Source: Ruegeria spongiae
GTDB lineage: Bacteria; Pseudomonadota; Alphaproteobacteria; Rhodobacterales; Rhodobacteraceae
Direction of reading: 5' to 3'
Assembly (NCBI RefSeq): GCF_023502395.1
Contig: NZ_JAMFMB010000016.1
Span: forward strand, 1 to 64,000
DNA: 64,000 nucleotides
Shown here: positions 59,122-64,000 of the stretch, piece after piece
Layout of the letters: each line of letters begins with the position of its first letter
Numbering within the stretch: position 1 is the first letter of the stretch
Position numbers and translations under genes: made by a program
Notes under the pieces: model-generated
Told to the model about the DNA's origin: nothing
The model's database searches: none
Seen by the model: the letters and a program-made list of their open reading frames with translations, nothing else

Positions 59122-60032
59122 GTCAAGCGCAGCGCGGCCATCTGGCGATGCTCACCTTCTCGGCGCTGGTCGCGGGCAGCTTCTCGCTGGGGGCGCAGAT
59201 CGCCAATGAGATTGACCCGGCCGCGCTGAACGCGGTCCGGTTCGCCATTGCAACTGTTCTGATCGGGGTGCTTGTCTGGCGCTTGGGCGGATTGACGCGT
59301 GCAGCGGCGCAGGCGCCGTGGCGCTATGTGGTGCTTGGCGGCTTGATGGCGATCTATTTCGTGCTGATGTTCGAAGGCCTCAAGACCGCCAGGCCGGTCA
59401 GCGCGGCGGCGGTCTTTACCCTGACGCCGGTGATCTCGGGCGTCGTCGGGTGGCTGTTGCTGCGTCAGATCACGACCCCAAGGATGGCGCTGGCGCTGGC
59501 GATTGGAGGCGCGGGCGCGCTTTGGGTCATCTTCCGCGCCGATCTGCGCGCCCTGCTGGGTTTTGATATCGGTCGTGGCGAGATCATCTACTTCTGGGGC
59601 TGTATCGCGCATGCGATCTATACGCCGATGATCCGCAAGCTGAACCGGGGTGAGCCAGCGATGGTGTTCACCTTCGGCATGCTGATCGCGGCGACGATCT
59701 TGCTGTTTCTCGTGGCATGGTCTGACCTACGGGCGATGGATTGGCAGGCTGTGCGCCCCTTTGCGTGGTGGACGATCCTGTACTTGGCGGTGTTTTCGAC
59801 CGGGACAAGCTTTGTCCTGACCCAATATGCCGCGCTGCGCCTGCCGGCGACCAAAGTCATGGCTTATACCTATCTGACGCCTAGCTGGGTTCTGCTGTGG
59901 GAACTGGCCCAGGGCCGCGGCGCGCCGCCGCTGCTGGTGCTGGGCGGAGTCGCTTTGACCGTTGTCGCGCTGCTGCTGCTTCTGAAAGACGAAGAGCCTG
60001 CACAGATCATCCAGCGGCAGACGCCAGAATAG
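59112..60032 (+). CDS. EamA/DMT-superfamily transporter
   Basis: A 306-residue permease with ten predicted helices in two EamA repeats (about 12-140 and 160-295). GTG start at 59112 overlaps the end of the lysR gene by ten bases; an ATG at 59148 is an alternative inside the first helix region. Exports or imports an unidentified metabolite. Overlap with the regulator suggests a shared transcript. Confidence 0.82.
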   Translation: MPLSQAQRGHLAMLTFSALVAGSFSLGAQIANEIDPAALNAVRFAIATVLIGVLVWRLGGLTRAAAQAPWRYVVLGGLMAIYFVLMFEGLKTARPVSAAAVFTLTPVISGVVGWLLLRQITTPRMALALAIGGAGALWVIFRADLRALLGFDIGRGEIIYFWGCIAHAIYTPMIRKLNRGEPAMVFTFGMLIAATILLFLVAWSDLRAMDWQAVRPFAWWTILYLAVFSTGTSFVLTQYAALRLPATKVMAYTYLTPSWVLLWELAQGRGAPPLLVLGGVALTVVALLLLLKDEEPAQIIQRQTPE

Positions 60033-60095
60033 GGGTTCGCCCCTGCAACGCTTCATGCAAGGGTGGCGACGGAATGACCAACAAAGGGCCGAGCG

Positions 60096-60404
60096 ATGCG
60101 GATTGAGATACCAGGTCTGATGCTGGGCTTTGCCATGTTGGCGGCCTGCGCGGATGCGTCGCAAGATGCCAGTAGCGAGCATGCCAGCTTGCAGGACAGC
60201 TGCGAGGCGATGGTGGCAGCCAAGATCGATGTGCCGCCCAGCGAGGTCAGGGCCGTCTCGACGCAGAAGGTGCCGCATGGCACGCTGATCACGGTCGAGG
60301 TGACTGACGTTGCGGCACCTTGGGTATGCGGCGCCGATCCGAGCGGAGTAATCCTCGGCGTTGAATACAGCGCGCCGGGTTCCGCATTCGGTCAGGTGGA
60401 TTGA
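60096..60404 (+). CDS. Small putative lipoprotein
   Basis: A 102-residue protein with signal peptide and lipobox MLAACA (cysteine near residue 18), then a compact soluble domain with two cysteines (C36, C78) that could form a disulfide. DSCEAMVAAKIDVPPSEV resembles small periplasmic proteins of unknown role. It converges with and overlaps the ArsR gene by 13 bases at the stops. Confidence 0.6.
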   Translation: MRIEIPGLMLGFAMLAACADASQDASSEHASLQDSCEAMVAAKIDVPPSEVRAVSTQKVPHGTLITVEVTDVAAPWVCGADPSGVILGVEYSAPGSAFGQVD

Positions 60405-60751
60405 GGGCCGCCGGGGCCGTCCCTGTCCGACTGTGTCAGCTCGCGTTCCAGAAACCGCTCGAAGGCGTCCAGATTGACCGGCTCGAACTGGCCGAACCCC
60501 TGCATCCAGACCGAGGCCGCGCGCATCGCGTCCGGCTCCAGCTTGCACCATTTCACCCGTCCGCGCTTTTCCTGCGCGATCAGCCCGGCGCGGGTCAGGA
60601 TCCCGAGATGCTTCGAGATCGCCGCCAGCGACATCTCGAACGGCTCGGCAACGTCACTCACCGCCATGTCATCCTCCAGCAGCATGGCGAGGATGGCGCG
60701 GCGGGTCGGGTCGGCAAGCGCCGAGAAGACGGTGTCGAGCGGGTCGGACAT
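60392..60751 (-). CDS. ArsR-family (SRPBCC-associated type) regulator
   Basis: A 119-residue winged-helix ArsR protein: ALADPTRRAILAMLLEDDMAVSDVAEPFEMSLAAISKHLGILTRAGLI near residues 11-58, with the wing EKRGRVKWCKLEP. No metal-binding CxC is visible; this subgroup often pairs with an SRPBCC (AHSA1) gene, which is absent here. Divergent from the EamA gene at 60832 with an 80-base gap, so it may control that transporter. Confidence 0.87.
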   Translation of the reverse strand: MSDPLDTVFSALADPTRRAILAMLLEDDMAVSDVAEPFEMSLAAISKHLGILTRAGLIAQEKRGRVKWCKLEPDAMRAASVWMQGFGQFEPVNLDAFERFLERELTQSDRDGPGGPQST

Positions 60752-60831
60752 GGCCCCTTCCTACTGCGGGTAAAGCGGTTTGACAAATCGCGCCGCTGCG
60801 CCACTCTGCCCGGTGGGAGAGAGGGGCGAAC

Positions 60832-61725
60832 ATGTCTCTGAAATACTGGATCGTGATCTTTGTCCTCGGCATCGGCTGGGGCATGTCGTTCATGTTCAAC
60901 GCCATCCTGCTGCGCGAGCTTGGACCGCTGTCTGTCTCGATGGGCCGGGTTGGTTTGGGCGCGCTGGGCTGCTGGATCTATGTGATCGGGGCACGCAAAC
61001 CGGTGCGGCTGAGCTGGCGGCGTGCACTGGCGTTGCTGGGATTTGGCGCGCTCAGCTATGCAGCGCCTTTTGCGTTCTACGCGCTGGGGCAGCAGCATAT
61101 CGCGTCAGGCGTGGCGGGGATCGTCAATGCAACCACCCCGGCCTTCACGGTGATCGTGTCGCATTTCTGGCCCGGTAGCGAACGCGCGACCCTGCAAAAA
61201 ACTCTGGGCGTGATCTGCGGATTTGCGGGCATCGTGCTGTTGTCGCTGCCGGTACTGGGCCGAGGCGCCTCGTCCGAGTTCTGGGCGATCCTGCTGACGG
61301 TCTGCGCGCCGATCTGCTACGCCTTCTCGGTCAATATCGCGCGGGCATTCCGGGACATGCAGCCGGTGGTGCTGGTGGCGCTGGCGCTGACCGGCGCGAC
61401 TCTCGCCATCGCACCTCTGGCGCTCTGGGTCGAAGGCATCCCGGTCATCACTAGGGTTGAGACCTGGGCTTCGCTGGCCTTCATCGGCTTTGTGCTGACT
61501 TCGGCCTCGTTCATTGCCTTCTACTGGGCACTGCCCAAGGTGGGGCCGACCAATATCTCGACGGTCACCTTCATTGCGCCGATCTCGGCGCTATTGCTGG
61601 GGACCTGGGTGCTGAGTGAGCGGTTCTTGCCCGAGCATCTGCTGGGCATGGCGGCGATTTTCTTGGGACTGCTCCTGATCGATGGGCGCCTCATTCGCTG
61701 GCTTGCCCGCTTGGGTCGGGCCTAA
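60832..61725 (+). CDS. EamA/DMT-superfamily transporter
   Basis: A 297-residue ten-helix permease with two EamA repeats; FVLGIGWGMSFMFNAILLREL near residues 8-28 and FALSYAAPFAFYAL-like helix pairs are typical. GAGAGGGG precedes the ATG. It is more distant from the other EamA protein at 59112 than a recent duplicate would be. Divergent from the ArsR gene. The substrate is unknown. Confidence 0.83.
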   Translation: MSLKYWIVIFVLGIGWGMSFMFNAILLRELGPLSVSMGRVGLGALGCWIYVIGARKPVRLSWRRALALLGFGALSYAAPFAFYALGQQHIASGVAGIVNATTPAFTVIVSHFWPGSERATLQKTLGVICGFAGIVLLSLPVLGRGASSEFWAILLTVCAPICYAFSVNIARAFRDMQPVVLVALALTGATLAIAPLALWVEGIPVITRVETWASLAFIGFVLTSASFIAFYWALPKVGPTNISTVTFIAPISALLLGTWVLSERFLPEHLLGMAAIFLGLLLIDGRLIRWLARLGRA

Positions 61726-61727
61726 AA

Positions 61728-61743
61728 TCAACCAAAAGGTTGA
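61728..61743 (+). terminator. Small hairpin after the EamA gene
   Basis: TCAACC/GGTTGA six-pair stem with an AAAA loop, two bases after the EamA stop. It has no T tract, so it is weak. The remainder of the gap to 61926 is A/T-rich and should contain the atp promoter; no hexamer pair is convincing. Confidence 0.3.
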
Positions 61744-61926
61744 ATATGCCAATGGGTGACAACGCCGGGTTCCGGGGTGCGCGCCGGGTAAGAAACGTGA
61801 CGTGGCGCCCAATTAATTGTGTTTAATAACAATGTCTTGATGTCGAAAAGGGTGCGTCATATCGGTCGTTGACTCTCGGCCCGTCGCCCCTTAGCACCAT
61901 GACCAAGACGACAAGGGGCAAAACCG

Positions 61927-62268
61927 TTGACCGAAGACGACCAAAAGCAGCGAATGTCGCAGCTTGAGGCCCGGCTCACAGCGGCGAAAAAGGTGCAGGA
62001 ACCTGCGCCCCGAACCGACAAGGACTTTTCCCAGGGCGAGTTGGCCTGGCGGATGGTCATCGAATTGACGGCCGGCATCGTGATCGGCTTTGGCATCGGA
62101 TACGGGTTGGATTACCTGCTGGGAACCATCCCGATTTTCCTGGTGCTGTTTACACTGTTGGGCTTCGCGGGTGGCATCAAGACGATGATGCGCAGCGCGC
62201 ATGAGGTTCAGGACAAGAAAATGGCCGCCGAGCAAGGCAAAGCGGCTGAAAAAGACGAGAGGGACTAG
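61927..62268 (+). CDS. atpI: ATP synthase protein I
   Basis: A 113-residue AtpI, an assembly factor for the Fo rotor ring. A charged N-terminus (about 1-40) is followed by two membrane helices (about 46-66 and 70-90; [16 protein letters not shown] and [18 protein letters not shown]). TTG start with AAGGGG upstream. First gene of the atpI-B-E-F'-F operon; atpB follows after two bases. Confidence 0.9.
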   Translation: MTEDDQKQRMSQLEARLTAAKKVQEPAPRTDKDFSQGELAWRMVIELTAGIVIGFGIGYGLDYLLGTIPIFLVLFTLLGFAGGIKTMMRSAHEVQDKKMAAEQGKAAEKDERD

Positions 62269-62270
62269 AC

Positions 62271-63029
62271 GTGGCAAGCGACGCACACGGCGCAGAAGAG
62301 GGTGGCCTGGTTTTCCACCCGATGGATCAGTTCATCGTAAAGCCGCTTTTTGGCGATGGTGCGGTTGCCTGGTACACCCCCACCAACATGACCTTGTGGT
62401 TGGGTTTTGCCATTCTCGCCGTGATCGCAGTTCTGGTGCTGAGCACTTCCAAACGCGCCATCGTGCCCGGTCGCGGTCAGTCTGTCGCGGAACTGGCTTA
62501 TGGCTTCATCTACAAGATGGTCGAGGATATCTGCGGCAAGGAAGGGGTGAAATTCTTCCCCTATATCATGACCCTGTTCATGTTCATCGTCTGCGCGAAC
62601 TTCCTTGGCATGTTGCCGACCGCCTTCACGCCCACCTCGCATTTCGCCGTGACGGCCGTGCTGGCGCTGATGGTGTTCTTCACCGTGACCATTCTGGGCT
62701 TTGTCCTTAACGGAACCGCGTTTCTGGGTCTGTTCTGGGTCGCCAGCGCACCGCTGGCGCTGCGCCCGGTTCTGGCGATCATCGAGCTGATTTCCTACTT
62801 CGTCCGCCCCGTCAGCCACTCCATTCGTCTGGCAGGCAACGTGATGGCGGGCCACGCGGTGATCAAGGTGTTTGCGGGCTTTGCCGCCATCGCCGTGATC
62901 TCGCCGGTTTCCGTTCTGGCAATCACCGCGATGTATGGCCTCGAGGTGCTGGTGTCCTTCATCCAGGCCTATGTCTTTACCATTCTGACCTGTGTGTATC
63001 TGAAAGATGCGCTGCATCCGTCGCACTAA
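62271..63029 (+). CDS. atpB: ATP synthase Fo subunit a
   Basis: A 252-residue subunit a with five to six helices. The essential arginine of the proton channel lies in [14 protein letters not shown] near residue 186, and the C-terminal helix [18 protein letters not shown] near 227-244 is diagnostic. GTG start two bases after atpI. Forms the half-channels next to the c ring. Confidence 0.97.
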   Translation: MASDAHGAEEGGLVFHPMDQFIVKPLFGDGAVAWYTPTNMTLWLGFAILAVIAVLVLSTSKRAIVPGRGQSVAELAYGFIYKMVEDICGKEGVKFFPYIMTLFMFIVCANFLGMLPTAFTPTSHFAVTAVLALMVFFTVTILGFVLNGTAFLGLFWVASAPLALRPVLAIIELISYFVRPVSHSIRLAGNVMAGHAVIKVFAGFAAIAVISPVSVLAITAMYGLEVLVSFIQAYVFTILTCVYLKDALHPSH

Positions 63030-63076
63030 GGTCCGATACTCAAACTCGAAACTTCCAAATCGTAAGGAGAACTCTC

Positions 63077-63301
63077 ATGGAAGGCGAACTCTCGCACATC
63101 GGCGCAGGCCTGGCAGCAATCGGTTCCGGCGCAGCCGCTATCGGTGTGGGCAACGTGGCAGGCAGCTTCCTGTCCGGCGCTCTGCGCAACCCTTCGGCAG
63201 CCGCCAGCCAGACCGCGACCCTGTTCATCGGTATCGCGTTTGCAGAAGCACTGGGCATCTTTGCATTCCTGGTCGCCCTGCTGCTGATGTTCGCCGTCTA
63301 A
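63077..63301 (+). CDS. atpE: ATP synthase Fo subunit c
   Basis: A 74-residue subunit c, a two-helix hairpin. The proton-carrying carboxylate is E57 ([12 protein letters not shown]), with the polar loop RNPSAAASQ near residues 37-45. The glycine-rich first helix [21 protein letters not shown] has the packing motif. AAGGAG precedes the ATG. No sodium-binding pattern (Q/S/T around the glutamate) is seen, so it is proton-type. A stable intercistronic hairpin follows. Confidence 0.97.
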   Translation: MEGELSHIGAGLAAIGSGAAAIGVGNVAGSFLSGALRNPSAAASQTATLFIGIAFAEALGIFAFLVALLLMFAV

Positions 63302-63328
63302 GACCCCGCGAAACACATATCCTTACGG

Positions 63329-63362
63329 CCGGGCAGGGCGCGACAATCGCGATACTGCCCGG
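63329..63362 (+). promoter_or_regulatory. Intercistronic stem-loop between atpE and atpF'
   Basis: CCGGGCAG/CTGCCCGG (63329-63336 with 63355-63362) encloses an inner CGCGA/TCGCG stem (63339-63343 with 63347-63351). There is no T tract, so this is more likely an RNA processing or stability element that raises atpE mRNA over its neighbours, matching the need for many c subunits per complex. Confidence 0.6.
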
Positions 63363-63391
63363 TGTAAGTTCACGTTTCCTCGGAGTACGAC

Positions 63392-63949
63392 ATGGCAACT
63401 CAGACCCAAGACGCAAGCCACGGCGCGAGCGATGCGGCACATGCCGCAGCTGACAGCGCTCCGGGCATGCCGCAGCTGGCGTTCGAAACATTTCCCAACC
63501 AGATTTTCTGGCTGCTGGTCACGCTTGTCGTGATCTACATGATCCTGTCGCGCGTGGCGCTTCCGCGGATCGCAGCAATCCTGGCCGAGCGTCAGGGGAC
63601 CATCACCAACGATCTGGCAGCCGCCGAAGATCTCAAGGCCAAGGCCGTCGAGGCGGAAGAGGCGTATAACAAGGCGCTGGCCGATGCCCGTGCCGAGGCA
63701 CAACGCATCGCCGCTGAAGCCCGGGCCGAGATTCAGGTCGGTCTGGACGAGGCAATCGCCAAGGCAGACGCCGAGATTGCCGCCAAGGCCGCCGAGTCGG
63801 AAAAGGCCATTGCCGAAATCCGCGCCGGTGCGATTGAAAGCATTCAGGCCGTCGCCACCGATACGGCGGGCGAACTGGTCACCGCATTGGGTGGCAAGGC
63901 AGATGCCAAGGCTGTCTCCGGTGCCGTTCAGACCCGGATGAAAGGATAA
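63392..63949 (+). CDS. atpF': ATP synthase Fo subunit b'
   Basis: A 185-residue b' subunit: soluble N-terminus of about 35 residues, a membrane helix ([19 protein letters not shown] near 34-52) and a long A/E/K-rich coiled coil forming half of the peripheral stalk. Phototrophs and many alphaproteobacteria have both b and b'. TCGGAG precedes the ATG. Followed after five bases by the start of subunit b. Confidence 0.94.
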   Translation: MATQTQDASHGASDAAHAAADSAPGMPQLAFETFPNQIFWLLVTLVVIYMILSRVALPRIAAILAERQGTITNDLAAAEDLKAKAVEAEEAYNKALADARAEAQRIAAEARAEIQVGLDEAIAKADAEIAAKAAESEKAIAEIRAGAIESIQAVATDTAGELVTALGGKADAKAVSGAVQTRMKG

Positions 63950-63954
63950 GCGCC

Positions 63955-64000
63955 ATGCGCAAACTCATCGCTCTTGTCCTGACCGCTGGCGTTGCCAGCC
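63955..64000 (+). CDS. atpF: ATP synthase Fo subunit b (5' partial)
   Basis: The first 15 codons (MRKLIALVLTAGVAS) are present before the window ends. Gene order and the signal-like hydrophobic N-terminus seen in related roseobacter b subunits support the call. The remainder is outside the window. Confidence 0.75.
   Translation, partial: MRKLIALVLTAGVAS

Noticed and set aside
61811-61826. CtrA-like TTAA-N-TTAA site upstream of atpI
   Set aside because: The half sites are separated by six bases, not the seven of the CtrA consensus, and the context is merely A/T-rich.

Overview
The window is a high-GC alphaproteobacterial chromosome segment, most likely from the Roseobacter group of the Rhodobacterales (Ruegeria/Silicibacter-like). 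The pointers are a (2S)-methylsuccinyl-CoA dehydrogenase of the ethylmalonyl-CoA pathway, the linked block pckA // chvI-chvG-hprK-rapZ-manX-ptsH, a trimethylamine N-oxide (TMAO) uptake and demethylation cluster, a complete homogentisate operon, a MipZ division ATPase, and the split-b ATP synthase operon atpI-B-E-F'-F. There is no CRISPR array, insertion sequence, prophage, rRNA or tRNA gene that I can support.

Layout. 1-2999: distal S10 ribosomal operon (rplB, rpsS, rplV, rpsC, rplP) behind a 287-nt hairpin-rich spacer and closed by a strong terminator. 3020-8779: mcd, a TauE/SafE permease, a small regulator/membrane pair, a candidate small RNA, an NTF2-like pseudogene and pckA. 8916-13607: ChvI/ChvG two-component system followed by a regulatory PTS chain. 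13647-16524: acyltransferase, 3-hydroxybutyryl-CoA dehydrogenase and a DUF6473 protein. 16543-19215: an exported caspase-like peptidase in an operon with two small lipoproteins. 19308-26419: TMAO-type ABC transporter (tmoXVW), Tdm-like demethylase, and a divergent LacI regulator with two palindromic operators. 26462-35052: rpmI-rplT and pheS, pheT, interrupted by accessory genes. 35060-42755: agmatinase-like enzyme, the homogentisate genes (maiA, a two-part hydroxylase, a metallo-beta-lactamase-fold protein, fahA, hmgA) and a divergent MarR regulator. 42822-46667: cyclase, mipZ, alanine symporter. 46674-55899 (mostly minus strand): ffh, rpsP, rimM, trmD, rplS and rpmE, broken up by inserted genes including an ATGA-coupled GNAT array. 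56164-61725: editing deacylase, racemase, azoreductase/LysR pair, DMT transporters, ArsR. 61927-64000: start of the ATP synthase Fo operon.

How the genes work together. PEP carboxykinase, ChvIG and the HprK/EIIA-Man/HPr chain form a carbon and envelope-stress regulatory block. Mcd points to acetyl-CoA assimilation by the ethylmalonyl-CoA route. The tmo/tdm cluster imports a methylated amine and demethylates it onto tetrahydrofolate. The homogentisate operon turns a hydroxyphenylacetate, and probably tyrosine-derived homogentisate, into fumarate and acetoacetate. The most unusual element is the caspase plus two-lipoprotein operon. Other points of interest are the structured rplB leader, the candidate small RNA upstream of a small regulator, the double-domain HxlR regulator whose perfect inverted repeat contains both divergent start codons, and the GNAT array carrying a vestigial fourth copy.
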